DNA of 64,000 nt from Sphingobacterium olei (GTDB lineage Bacteria; Bacteroidota; Bacteroidia; Sphingobacteriales; Sphingobacteriaceae), in contig NZ_SUME01000001.1 of the NCBI RefSeq assembly GCF_005048855.1, positions 620,001 to 684,000 on the forward strand, in the 5' to 3' direction. The position numbers were made by a program, and so were the translations under genes. Under the pieces are notes generated by a model, which was given only the letters and a program-made list of their open reading frames with translations, was not told where the DNA came from and searched no databases. This document shows, piece by piece, positions 26,476 through 35,582 of this stretch (position 1 is its first letter; the number at the start of each line of letters is the position of its first letter).

Positions 26476-28836
26476 ATGCTAGTTAAAATAAAAAGTTTAT
26501 TTTTCGTGGCTATGTTTTTTCTAACCGCGATTTATCCATTTGGGGTTTTGGCAAAAAGAAATAACAACCCGAATGTCTTATGGTATAATGCGCCTGCTAA
26601 TCAATGGGAAGAAACGTTACCCCTGGGAAATGGCCGATTAGGAATGATGCCAGATGGCGGAATAATCAAAGAGTCTATTGTCTTAAATGATATTACACTG
26701 TGGTCTGGGTCGCCACAGGATGCCAACAACTATGAGGCAAACAAATACCTGCCGGAAATCCGGAGGTTGTTAAAAGCAGGCCGAAATGACGAGGCTCAGC
26801 GCTTGATCAGCGAACATTTTGTATGTAAGGGACCCGGTTCTGGTGGGCCACAATGGGGGAAATACCAAGTGTTAGGCTTTCTGGATCTGGGGTTTGAATA
26901 TCCCGAAGCAAAGGTTGCTACGATGAGGAATTATCGGCGTAGTCTGGATATCGACAATGCTGTAGCCAATTGTACGTTTGAAGTGGACGGGGTAACCTAC
27001 AAACGAGAATATTTCACGGCGTTTGGTGCCGACGTGGGCATCATCCGACTATCGGCCAGTGTAGCCGGAAAACTGAACTTAAAGATTTCCATGCGAAGAC
27101 CGGAGCGCGGAAATATCCAAGTAGTAGGAGAAGAGTTACAATTAACAGGACGGCTTGACAACGGTACCGATGGAAAAGGTATGCAGTATATTTCCCGGGT
27201 GCGGGCATTGTTGAAGGGTGGTAAACAAAAGACAACGCAAGAAGGACTGGTTATAAGTGGGGCAACATCTGTGATTCTGTTTGTTTCTGCTGGTACTGAT
27301 TTTCAGGGAAATGATCATTTAAAGACGACAGAAAAAATGTTGCAACAGGCAATGGGTAAGTCGTATAAAACTCTAAAAAAACAGCATGGAGTGGGGTATC
27401 ATAAACTTTTTAATCGCCTACAAATTAATTTGGGAGCCGGAAGAACGGATATTCCAACGGATGCGCGGCTGGAAGAGTTTCAGAAGACTCCAGAACGGGA
27501 TCGTGGATTGCCAGCATTATTTTTTCAGTTTGGCAGGTACCTAAGTATCAGTAGTACACGGATCGGTTTACTTCCACCGAATCTGCAAGGACTTTGGGCA
27601 AATCAGATTCACACGCCTTGGAATGGCGACTACCATCTAGATGTAAATGTGCAAATGAATCATTGGCACCTGGGAGCCGCCAATCTCAGCGAACTCAATC
27701 TTCCACTGGTGGAGTTGGTGCGTGGTTTGGTAGAACCTGGCCAACGTACAGCGAAGGCATACTACAACGCGGACGGCTGGGTTGCGCATGTCATTACCAA
27801 TATATGGGGTTTTACCGAACCTGGAGAAAGTGCATCCTGGGGAATTGCCAATGCCGGCTCAGGCTGGTTATGCAACAATTTATGGGAGCACTACGCCTTT
27901 ACGCGTGATACGGCCTATCTACGGAATATTTACCCGATATTGAAAGGATCTGCACAATTTTATAACAGTGTATTAATGGAAGACCCCCAGACGGGCTGGT
28001 TGGTCACCGGTCCATCTGTATCGCCGGAAAACACCTTTTACATGCCCGACGGTAAGACACATACAAACGTCGCTATGGGACCTACTATTGACCATCAGAT
28101 TACTCGGGAGCTTTTTACCAACGTTATGGAAGCGGCGACACTCCTGGGGTTGGATGAAGATTTTAGCGATACGCTCCGCATTAAATTAGAACGTATTCCG
28201 CCTCCCGGAAGGATTGGATCGGATGGACGTCTTCTGGAGTGGCTGGAAGAATATCAAGAAGTAGATCCGCAACACAGGCATATCTCCCATTTATACGGGG
28301 TGTTCCCGGCCGACCTCATTTCACCTTTTAAGACACCTGCATTGGCGGAAGCTGCAAAGAAATCACTAGAGGTACGTGGCGACGATGGCACTGGATGGGC
28401 AATTGCGTATAAGCAAATTTTCTGGGCGCGATTACTAGATGGGAACCGGGCATTTAAATTGTTGCGTCAGGTGCTTACCCCTACAAGGAAAGTCGATATG
28501 AATTATGGTCCTGGGGGCGGAACTTATCCCAATTTGTTTAATGCGCATCCGCCCATGCAGATTGACGGTAATTTCGGAGCCACAGCTGCTATAGCAGAGA
28601 TGCTATTGCAAAGCCACAATGGTATGATTGATTTATTGCCGGCGCTCCCTGATGCGTGGAAAGAAAGTGGGCAGCTTAAGGGATTCCGAGCCCGTGGAAA
28701 TTTCACGGTCGATATGAAATGGAAAGATGGAAGGGTGACATACTACCGTATTTCATCCCCTAAATCGCTGAAAGTGAAGGTGAAAGTCAATGGAGAGATG
28801 AAGGAAATCAAGAGTGCCGTGCGGAACAACAACTAA
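26476..28836 (+). CDS. GH95 alpha-L-fucosidase/alpha-L-galactosidase-like enzyme
   Basis: 786 residues with a signal peptide (about 1-26). GH95 layout: N-terminal beta-sandwich (LWYNAPANQWEETLPLGNGR, LNDITLWSGSPQD), an (alpha/alpha)6 barrel (about 320-690) and a C-terminal beta domain. Catalytic-region motifs are WNGDYHLDVNVQMNHW (Asp389, Asn391, Asn395), YQEVDPQHRHISHLYG (Glu595) and MQIDGNFGATAA (Asp697). Characterised fucosidases have an Asn-x-Asn pair where this protein reads Asp389-Val-Asn391, so substrate or activity may differ. Last gene of the SusC operon; acts in the periplasm or at the surface on terminal alpha-L-fucose or L-galactose. Confidence 0.85.
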   Translation: MLVKIKSLFFVAMFFLTAIYPFGVLAKRNNNPNVLWYNAPANQWEETLPLGNGRLGMMPDGGIIKESIVLNDITLWSGSPQDANNYEANKYLPEIRRLLKAGRNDEAQRLISEHFVCKGPGSGGPQWGKYQVLGFLDLGFEYPEAKVATMRNYRRSLDIDNAVANCTFEVDGVTYKREYFTAFGADVGIIRLSASVAGKLNLKISMRRPERGNIQVVGEELQLTGRLDNGTDGKGMQYISRVRALLKGGKQKTTQEGLVISGATSVILFVSAGTDFQGNDHLKTTEKMLQQAMGKSYKTLKKQHGVGYHKLFNRLQINLGAGRTDIPTDARLEEFQKTPERDRGLPALFFQFGRYLSISSTRIGLLPPNLQGLWANQIHTPWNGDYHLDVNVQMNHWHLGAANLSELNLPLVELVRGLVEPGQRTAKAYYNADGWVAHVITNIWGFTEPGESASWGIANAGSGWLCNNLWEHYAFTRDTAYLRNIYPILKGSAQFYNSVLMEDPQTGWLVTGPSVSPENTFYMPDGKTHTNVAMGPTIDHQITRELFTNVMEAATLLGLDEDFSDTLRIKLERIPPPGRIGSDGRLLEWLEEYQEVDPQHRHISHLYGVFPADLISPFKTPALAEAAKKSLEVRGDDGTGWAIAYKQIFWARLLDGNRAFKLLRQVLTPTRKVDMNYGPGGGTYPNLFNAHPPMQIDGNFGATAAIAEMLLQSHNGMIDLLPALPDAWKESGQLKGFRARGNFTVDMKWKDGRVTYYRISSPKSLKVKVKVNGEMKEIKSAVRNNN

Positions 28837-28911
28837 ATCCCAGAATGCTTAATTTAGCAGAGAATTGAAAAAAATGAACCGATAGTTGTTTTTTGCTGTT
28901 TTATCGATTAT

Positions 28912-28944
28912 AAAAAACCCCATTTGAGTTATTCTCAAATGGGG
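28912..28944 (-). terminator. Intrinsic terminator of the GH36 transcript
   Basis: An 11-bp perfect stem (CCCCATTTGAG with its complement) around TTATT at 28918-28944. Read on the minus strand, the stem is followed by six T (28917-28912), a classic intrinsic terminator, about 100 nt after the GH36 stop. On the plus strand no T-run follows, so it seems one-directional. Confidence 0.8.
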
Positions 28945-29044
28945 GGTACTATCACTTTTCCTCGTTAAATAGTACGGTTCAATACACTTATTATGTTGAG
29001 TTTTGTAACCACGCGTATTTCATGATGAGTAATCACAGTTACGA

Positions 29045-31246
29045 TTATTTTACTTCTTTTAGAATTAGCACTGCACTTCTTTTACCCTTACTCAGTACCG
29101 GATTCAAACCTATTTTCATGAGGAAATCACCAGTCAACACTAAATCGCTAGGGATGTAGCTTCCCGATTTGTATAGATTGATCTCGGTAACACTATATTT
29201 TTTTGCTGCGTCTAACCCTCCAAATTTAATAGGCGACGTGGTTTTCGATACCTGACTGTATGAAGTTAAATAGTTAAACATTACGGCCGCAGATTTGTCT
29301 TTGCTCACATAGGCAAGACTCGCGTGATTGGTTTCTCTCGGATTTGCTAAACGGTATAGATCACCATGCCATACCAAATGTTTGTATTTGTCGTAGCTTT
29401 TGATCGCTTCCTGTGCAAAGTGGAGTTCATCAGCTGTTAATTCTTCGAGATTTAAATCGAATCCTACTTTACCCATCATAGCGACATCGATTCTAAATTT
29501 AATATCCTGTTTTCCAAAGGTTGTAACATGGTTTGCACTTGCGATGGCAGGGAAAAACATGGAATTTTCATACTGTATGTAAATCCTGTCCAACGCATCG
29601 GTATTATCGCTTGGCCAGTATTCGGTAAAATATTGCATTGCACCGTAGTCAATACGACCACCACCGCCCGAACAAAGCATCATTGGGATTTTGGGATATT
29701 TAGCCCTAAAGCGTTCTAATACCTTGTATAGTCCTAAAGTATAATCCACATAGAAGTTGTTTTGATCTTCCAGATAGTTTGAGTGTGCGTTATAGATGAC
29801 GGCGTTGCAGTCCCATTTTATATACGCTAATCCAGGGTTCTTTGTAAAAAGATCATCAAGGATACCATACATGTAATCCTGAACTTCAGGGTTTGATAGA
29901 TCCAAAACTAACTGATTTCTGAAGTAGAATTCTGCTCTGTTTTGTTGTTTAACAACCCACTTCGGTTTTTTTTCGTAGAGTTCACTTTTAGGACTGACCA
30001 TTTCAGGTTCGACCCAAATACCAAATTCTACGCCGGTTTTTTTTGCTTCCTTAACAATGGAAATGATCCCATTAGGCAATTTGGTTTTATTTTCGACCCA
30101 GTCTCCTAGTGCCGAAGTATCCGCATTTCTTGGGTATTTATTACCGAACCAACCGTCATCAAGCAAAAATAGATCGACCCCAAGCTCTTTTGTGTTTTCT
30201 AATAAATTGAAGATTTTGTTTTCGTCAAAGTCGAAATAAGTGCTTTCCCAATTATTCAATAGTGTAAACCGCTCTCCGTATCCATCGATGAGTTTATTTG
30301 ATCTTGCCCAGTTGTGTAAATTGCGGCTTCCTTCTCCCGTGCCGTTCGTCGATAAGGTATAGGAGAAACGAGGTGTTACTAATTCTTTGTTGGGTGCAAG
30401 TGAATAATGGGAGGCATAGTTATTAATACCGGCCACAATACGAAGATTATCCTGCGGATCTTTTTCAAAATCCACTTTAAAATTACCGCTCCAGTCCAAT
30501 CCGCCCATTAATACGAGGCCTTCATTCTCTGCTATAGGATTGTCAATAGCTAATGCGAAATAAGAGGATCTAAATAGATTAGTGCGGGATCCCAGCTTGC
30601 TATCTAAGGTTTTGATGCCGTGTGTTAGACGTTCTTCTTCGGGCTGCATTTCTGCAATCCAGTCACCATGATAGCTTTTTAAATAAAAATCTTTACCTTT
30701 TAAACTTAAGTTGGCCGAAGCATATTTTGTAAGTGTCACATTTTTCTTCTCTTGATGTTTCAGCACTGCCCATTGCTCAATGACATTTTCGGTATAGTTT
30801 GCTAGGTAATTAAGCTCCACAAAAAAAGGATACACCTCATCTTTCAAGTATACTGTTACCTGTTTTTGATTGGATGATAGCTGTTGTATTTTATGATCTA
30901 CATATTTTAGATCTAGAGATAGGTTACCATCCACGTGCTGTACGCTAATGGCAGGCTCCAACAAGTTCCTCGTACCCGAGGCTGTATACACCGATTGATA
31001 CATATTGGTGTAATCGTGTGCCTGTTTATACTGTTTGCCTAGAAGCTTATATTCATCAGTATTTACTAGTTTTTTGCCGAGATAAAGCAAATTAACATCG
31101 TTGTTTTCCTCTACACTGAGCACGACAGAAAATGTCTCTGTTTCTAAGATGATTTCTTTCTCGGTTTTTAACCTTAATTGCGTTTGTTGCGCAAAAGTTA
31201 AATTTGCCAAGTACATAAGGATAAAGATTAGATTTACTTGTTTCAT
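29045..31246 (-). CDS. GH36 alpha-galactosidase
   Basis: 733 residues from ATG 31246, chosen over 31264 because it leads straight into the signal peptide (MKQVNLIFILMYL, cleavage after TFAQ). Group I GH36: N-terminal beta-supersandwich, TIM barrel with LDDGWFGNKYPRN, YIKWDCN (nucleophile Asp479), LCSGGGGRIDYG and EYWPSDNTDALDR (acid/base Asp547), plus a C-terminal sheet. These positions match those of characterised family members. It releases terminal alpha-galactose, and GalM downstream of its promoter would then interconvert anomers. Transcribed convergently with the locus 1 operon. Confidence 0.92.
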   Translation of the reverse strand: MKQVNLIFILMYLANLTFAQQTQLRLKTEKEIILETETFSVVLSVEENNDVNLLYLGKKLVNTDEYKLLGKQYKQAHDYTNMYQSVYTASGTRNLLEPAISVQHVDGNLSLDLKYVDHKIQQLSSNQKQVTVYLKDEVYPFFVELNYLANYTENVIEQWAVLKHQEKKNVTLTKYASANLSLKGKDFYLKSYHGDWIAEMQPEEERLTHGIKTLDSKLGSRTNLFRSSYFALAIDNPIAENEGLVLMGGLDWSGNFKVDFEKDPQDNLRIVAGINNYASHYSLAPNKELVTPRFSYTLSTNGTGEGSRNLHNWARSNKLIDGYGERFTLLNNWESTYFDFDENKIFNLLENTKELGVDLFLLDDGWFGNKYPRNADTSALGDWVENKTKLPNGIISIVKEAKKTGVEFGIWVEPEMVSPKSELYEKKPKWVVKQQNRAEFYFRNQLVLDLSNPEVQDYMYGILDDLFTKNPGLAYIKWDCNAVIYNAHSNYLEDQNNFYVDYTLGLYKVLERFRAKYPKIPMMLCSGGGGRIDYGAMQYFTEYWPSDNTDALDRIYIQYENSMFFPAIASANHVTTFGKQDIKFRIDVAMMGKVGFDLNLEELTADELHFAQEAIKSYDKYKHLVWHGDLYRLANPRETNHASLAYVSKDKSAAVMFNYLTSYSQVSKTTSPIKFGGLDAAKKYSVTEINLYKSGSYIPSDLVLTGDFLMKIGLNPVLSKGKRSAVLILKEVK

Positions 31247-31357
31247 ATGTATATAGTTATTCATTTAATAATTGTTGTTTTAGGGACATTCATGAGCGCT
31301 CCGCGGTTATTTCATGAGCTCGCAAGCTCGGTTTTGGAGACATGAGTATTTTATTTA

Positions 31358-32311
31358 TTAAAAATTTTCGAAATGATAATGAATAGTATGTTTATATTCC
31401 TCTCCGGGATGAAGCATGACAGATGGATACGCTTCGATATTGGGAGAGTTAGGGGGGTAGTGAGGTTCGCAGCATAAGCCTTGAAATGGCCTCAATTTCC
31501 CGGATAAGTAGTTGCCAAAGTATACTTGTAGGCTGGGATAATCTGAAGAAATAGTTACCTGGCGATTGGTGTCGGTATCCAAAATAGTGGACATGGTATT
31601 GATCTGTTTAGTAGGTTCTATGACATAATTAACATTACAGATTGTCTGTTTAACCTTGCGCACGGGTTGAAAATCTCTCAAATCAAAAATGCTATTTTCC
31701 ACACATTCTTTAAATGGTGCGATAGGTACGTGTTTTGATCCCATTGGTGTGTAATAGGATGCATTTACTTTTATTTCGTGGTTATCGATTAAACGCCCGT
31801 CGCCTGATAAGTTGAAATAACTGTGGTTCGTAAGATTCACGATGGTTGTTTGATCTGAAGTGGCAGTGTATTTAATGCTAAGTGTATTGGTTTCAAGTAA
31901 TTCATATTTCACACTAACGGTTAATGCACCGGGATATCCTTCTTCGCCATCAGGGCTTGTGATTTTCATTTCTACAACAGACTTTGTCAGATTCACGAGC
32001 GTCCAATATTTTTTGTCGAATCCGATAAAGCCACCATGTAAGTGATTTTTTGCTTCGTTTTCGTTAATAGATAGCTGAACGTCTGTTTCTTGTAATTTGA
32101 AGTTGCCATTTTCTATTCGGTTGGCATATCGACCAACAGTACAACCCAAATAATTTGTGTCGTTTTTGTAATCATTGATATCGGAATAGCTGAGCACGGT
32201 ATTGACTAATTCCCCGAGCTTATCCGGTACGCGTATGGCTATGATTCTACACCCCCAATCCAATATCTCTACGCTCATATTTTGTTTGTTTTTTATAACA
32301 AAACGTTTCAT
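31358..32311 (-). CDS. galM: Aldose 1-epimerase (galactose mutarotase)
   Basis: 317 residues, beta-sandwich mutarotase fold. Motifs: CTVGRYANRIENGNF, NHLHGGFIGFDKKYW (catalytic His), LTNHSYFNLSGDG (second His) and GLCCEPHYPPNSPN (catalytic Glu). No signal peptide, so cytoplasmic, whereas many Bacteroidota GalM are exported. It interconverts alpha- and beta-galactose for galactokinase. The gene is upstream of the GH36 gene on the same strand (111 nt between) and divergent from the AraC regulator. Confidence 0.92.
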   Translation of the reverse strand: MKRFVIKNKQNMSVEILDWGCRIIAIRVPDKLGELVNTVLSYSDINDYKNDTNYLGCTVGRYANRIENGNFKLQETDVQLSINENEAKNHLHGGFIGFDKKYWTLVNLTKSVVEMKITSPDGEEGYPGALTVSVKYELLETNTLSIKYTATSDQTTIVNLTNHSYFNLSGDGRLIDNHEIKVNASYYTPMGSKHVPIAPFKECVENSIFDLRDFQPVRKVKQTICNVNYVIEPTKQINTMSTILDTDTNRQVTISSDYPSLQVYFGNYLSGKLRPFQGLCCEPHYPPNSPNIEAYPSVMLHPGEEYKHTIHYHFENF

Positions 32312-32370
32312 TCGTCAAAAATTTGTATTTAATTTGAATTGATTATAACTGATGCAAACAAATATAACCA

Positions 32371-32388
32371 CATATTGTGCACCATATG
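32371..32388. promoter_or_regulatory. 18-bp near-palindrome between galM and araC
   Basis: CATATTGTGCACCATATG is symmetrical at 16 of 18 positions, with GTGCAC at its centre. It lies in the divergent galM/AraC spacer, 60 nt from galM and 57 nt from the regulator. It is a candidate operator for the galactose genes; AraC proteins more often use direct repeats, so another regulator is possible. Confidence 0.4.
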
Positions 32389-32444
32389 ATAGAGTTATTA
32401 TTCATTTAAATGGATTATATTCTTATCGAAATTAACATTGACCA

Positions 32445-33347
32445 ATGGAAAATAAAACGAAGTTAGCGGGTTTTGATGGGGAAATTAGGATAGTTGTACC
32501 TCCTTTAATTCTTAAGGAAAATGGATTTAATGGTTTATCCAATACCTTTTATATTACAGATATAGGCTATTACCCCAAAGCTAAAAACCATTACTGTAAA
32601 CGGCTTTCGGGTTGCGATGAGCATATACTTATACATTGTGTAGATGGCCGGGGTATCGTCGTTGTCGATGACGAGGTGCTCCATTTAGAAACCAATCAAT
32701 ACTTACTCATACCGGCTAATATATCACACGCCTATCAAGCTGATGTGAATAATCCCTGGACTATTTATTGGATGCATTTTAGAGGATCTCAGTCTCAGCA
32801 TATCGTACAAGAAATTTTCAACAGAGTATTGGATCGAAAAAATGTATTGGCATTTGATGGAGAGATAAGAGTAATCTTTGAAAAATTGTGTCGTTTATTG
32901 TCTAAGGGTTATAGTAAGGAGATTTTAGAATACATTTCATTAAGTCTACCACACTTTTTTAGCGGATATCTATATCCGGAAATATTTAAAGGGAAGCATG
33001 AGGATGGTGATGATGTCATTGAAAAATCCATTGAATTTTTGAAAGCAAATATAGGAAGCCGTATTGGGCTTGTCGAGATTGCAGAAAATATCCATCTCTC
33101 CGTTTCACATTTCAGTAGGCTCTTTAAAGGAAGGACTGGCTATTCCCCGATTGAATATTTAAATCATCTAAAAGTGCAGAAAGCGTGTTACTTACTACAG
33201 TTTTCTGATAAAAGAATCTCGCTGATATCTTTTGAACTTGGCTTCGACGATCAGTATTATTTTTCGAGGTTGTTTAAAGAACATATGGGCGTATCGCCAT
33301 CACATTATCGGAATAATCTGATTCCCGATATTAATAAAATCAATTAA
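32445..33347 (+). CDS. AraC-family sugar-responsive regulator
   Basis: 300 residues. An N-terminal cupin-like arabinose-binding fold (about 25-130; EHILIHCVDGRGIVVVDDE, YLLIPANISHAYQAD, WTIYWMHFRG) is followed by an AraC double helix-turn-helix (about 205-295; LVEIAENIHLSVSHFSRLFK, LISFELGFDDQYYFSRLFKE, GVSPSHYR). This is the layout of sugar-sensing activators. Divergent to galM-GH36, so it most likely activates alpha-galactoside use and perhaps the SusC operon. The 3' end shares an AT inverted repeat with the convergent DUF4230 gene. Confidence 0.88.
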   Translation: MENKTKLAGFDGEIRIVVPPLILKENGFNGLSNTFYITDIGYYPKAKNHYCKRLSGCDEHILIHCVDGRGIVVVDDEVLHLETNQYLLIPANISHAYQADVNNPWTIYWMHFRGSQSQHIVQEIFNRVLDRKNVLAFDGEIRVIFEKLCRLLSKGYSKEILEYISLSLPHFFSGYLYPEIFKGKHEDGDDVIEKSIEFLKANIGSRIGLVEIAENIHLSVSHFSRLFKGRTGYSPIEYLNHLKVQKACYLLQFSDKRISLISFELGFDDQYYFSRLFKEHMGVSPSHYRNNLIPDINKIN

Positions 33348-33362
33348 TAAGCTTTTATTAAT
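33343..33362. terminator. AT-only inverted repeat between convergent genes
   Basis: Arms ATTAATAA and TTATTAAT (8 bp) around GCTT span the stops of the AraC and DUF4230 genes. As the only structure in a 10-bp gap it may end both transcripts, but the stem has no G-C pair and is weak. Confidence 0.35.
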
Positions 33363-33918
33363 CAAATGATAAACTTATTTTGGAATAACCTAAACCCTGT
33401 AGGAGAGGTCGGAATACGTGTATTGCATTTGTCCTTGTCTGCTGAAGCATATCTGATTTGGCGACTTCTTTAGTTATCTCTACCTCAGCGGCTTTAAAGG
33501 CTTCACCTACTAGTTCGGCTTCTCGGAAAAATGCCATCTTTGTGTCGTATACCCTTGACGCTTTGTGATCTATTTTCACATAACAGACTTCGGGTTTAGG
33601 TAAGTTGATCGCTACCGAGTCACCAAAAACCCGTATATCATCTGCAGTGAGCTTTGTCAGGTCAACACAACCTACCGCGTCAGCTTTTATAATAAGTAAT
33701 ACACTTGCATCGGGTAGGAAGGTGCTTATATTCTTATGTTCCAGCACATCGCTGAAACGATATTTTACCAACTCCAGCTTGCCCATGGCTTCAATACGCT
33801 CAACCAAAAGCTGATGTTTACTTTCTACCGTGGTAGTGGAGGTTAGCTCTCTGAATACCAGCCAGCCTATTAAAGTAATAACAGCTAACAGTATTAAAAC
33901 TTTCAAAAATCTCATCAT
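33358..33918 (-). CDS. DUF4230 membrane-anchored protein
   Basis: 186 residues: one N-terminal membrane segment (about 5-24) then a soluble domain. The pattern ELVKYRFSDVLEHKN, LLIIKADAVGCVDLTKLTAD, VAINLPKPEVCYVKID and a C-terminal helix matches DUF4230, a family of unknown role with a repeated beta-hairpin fold, anchored outside the membrane. Nothing around it (acyltransferase, AraC) explains its job. Confidence 0.8.
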   Translation of the reverse strand: MMRFLKVLILLAVITLIGWLVFRELTSTTTVESKHQLLVERIEAMGKLELVKYRFSDVLEHKNISTFLPDASVLLIIKADAVGCVDLTKLTADDIRVFGDSVAINLPKPEVCYVKIDHKASRVYDTKMAFFREAELVGEAFKAAEVEITKEVAKSDMLQQTRTNAIHVFRPLLQGLGYSKISLSFD

Positions 33919-33992
33919 GTAGTAATAGACTCAAATTATAGACCAATAACCCATATTGAACTGTAAAGTTTTTGTAAAGATATCTATTTCAG

Positions 33993-34760
33993 TTATTTCC
34001 ATCGTCGGTGTGTCCATAACCACCATGAAGGGTCTTGTTGTATACTCTTTTCTAAGTTTTGGGTATAAACTTTTGTGATAAATCCTTCTTCTGTTTTGGA
34101 AGCAAAATCACATATCGTCTTAAACCTTACCTTCCATCCATGTCGTGTTGTCGCTTCCATTTCCACATAGGCAACGTATGCATCAAGCTTTTTAGCTACT
34201 TTCTCGGCTCCTGTAAATATAACAGTGTTTTGATTCAGAAACTCCATGGGTAAGCCATTTTGATGACCTGGAAACTGATCGGCCACAAATAACGTAATAC
34301 TGGGGTTATTTTTCTCTTTAATCAGCGTACGTATTCCGTGTTGTGCCGGTATCATTCGCGCACCATAGTTTTCCCGTAGCTTCATCACGATTCCGTTCAA
34401 TAGTTTATTTTTTATGGGTTTGTATAGCGCCTGAATTGGGATATCAATCTGTAGAGGAAGTTTGTTCAACGCCTCCCAATTCCCGTAATGGCCGATCATC
34501 AGGATAATATTTCTTTTACTGTGGTGGATATGCTGAAGGTGTTCGACAGCAGCTGATTCTACAATGGGCTTAGGGAGGAAAGGAAAGACACTCTCCACTA
34601 GAACTCGCCCCATATTACGGTAAAAAGAAAGCCGATACTGCTTTATTGTGCCATAGGAAGCCTGTGGAAACGCTCTTGCCAGATTCTGAACGGTTACTTG
34701 CGACCTATAGTGACATACCGAGCCAATCAAGAATCCCAAAAAATTGTAGATTTTATCCAT
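33993..34760 (-). CDS. Lysophospholipid/lipid A-type acyltransferase (LpxL/HtrB family)
   Basis: 255 residues. It contains the acyltransferase HX4E motif in IGHYGNWEA, then ALYKPIKNKLLN, FVADQFPGHQNGLPMEFLNQ (the DQ-P block) and a C-terminal PSWWLWTHRRWK typical of the family. These enzymes add a secondary acyl chain to lipid A or similar lipids on the inner face of the inner membrane. It is shorter than E. coli LpxL (about 306), as in other Bacteroidota homologues; the N-terminal anchor appears reduced. Confidence 0.85.
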   Translation of the reverse strand: MDKIYNFLGFLIGSVCHYRSQVTVQNLARAFPQASYGTIKQYRLSFYRNMGRVLVESVFPFLPKPIVESAAVEHLQHIHHSKRNIILMIGHYGNWEALNKLPLQIDIPIQALYKPIKNKLLNGIVMKLRENYGARMIPAQHGIRTLIKEKNNPSITLFVADQFPGHQNGLPMEFLNQNTVIFTGAEKVAKKLDAYVAYVEMEATTRHGWKVRFKTICDFASKTEEGFITKVYTQNLEKSIQQDPSWWLWTHRRWK

Positions 34761-35048
34761 TTTTTACGTATAAAGATGAGGTTTTTAATCCGCACTTTCC
34801 TGAATAGATTTTATTAAAGTGTGTACTAAGTAGAAAAGCATGTATAATAGCATCTAAATGCAAATTTATCTAAGTTTGACAATCGAAATCACATATACCC
34901 TTGTTCGCGTATTCAGTTTTTAATGAAAAAAAATTAATTAAAAAAAATATGGAGAACGGGTAAGGGTATTCCGGAATTTGATTGTCTTATTATTAAAGTG
35001 CGAAATAGGTTAATATTGATTGCTATTTGAAGAGGTAAAGTTTAATAT

Positions 35049-35582
35049 ATGTTGCTACATAAAGAGAAAAAGTTTGAAGAAGTATTTCGTGCACATTTCC
35101 GTGAATTGCATAATTATGCTTATCGGTTTTTCGAGGATACAAATATCGCCGAAGAAGTAGTCCAGCAGGTGTTTTTGAAATTTTGGGAAAGGGATTGGGA
35201 AAAGGTGATTCACACTTCGGCAAAGGCTTACTTGTATCGATCAGTATACAATGAAAGCCTAAACCTGTTGAAACGAAATAGCTTGAAAAAGCAGTATGAA
35301 ACGTATCAGTCCCAACATGCCAGTATAGAAACCTATAATGACGATAGCGATAGCGAGTTAAGAAAACAGCTACAGGTAGCGCTATCACATTTGCCGGAAA
35401 AATGTAGAACTGTCTTTGAGATGAGTAGGTTTCAAGAGTTGAAAAATCAGGAAATTGCAAGTGAACTCAATTTATCTTTAAAAACAGTAGAAGGTCATAT
35501 GACAAAAGCACTGCGGCATCTGCGGATCTATCTGTTTGATTATTTAACTGGTTTGGTACTAACATTAATGTATGGGTTATGA
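35049..35582 (+). CDS. ECF sigma factor
   Basis: 177 residues with sigma70 region 2 (FRAHFRELHNYAYRFFED, EEVVQQVFLKFWE, AKAYLYRSVYNESLN) and region 4 (LPEKCRTVFEMSRFQELKNQ, IASELNLSLKTVEGHMTKAL). FecI-like ECF type that responds to an outer-membrane signal through FecR. Stop and next start overlap as ATGA (35579-35582), so translation is coupled to the anti-sigma gene. Preceded by a 288-bp AT-rich spacer with no recognisable feature. Confidence 0.92.
   Translation: MLLHKEKKFEEVFRAHFRELHNYAYRFFEDTNIAEEVVQQVFLKFWERDWEKVIHTSAKAYLYRSVYNESLNLLKRNSLKKQYETYQSQHASIETYNDDSDSELRKQLQVALSHLPEKCRTVFEMSRFQELKNQEIASELNLSLKTVEGHMTKALRHLRIYLFDYLTGLVLTLMYGL

Noticed and set aside
31290..31345. GAGCTCGCAAGCTC hairpin between GH36 and galM
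   Set aside because: A stem of only 4-5 pairs with a GGTTTT tail; too short to call as a terminator in an apparent operon.
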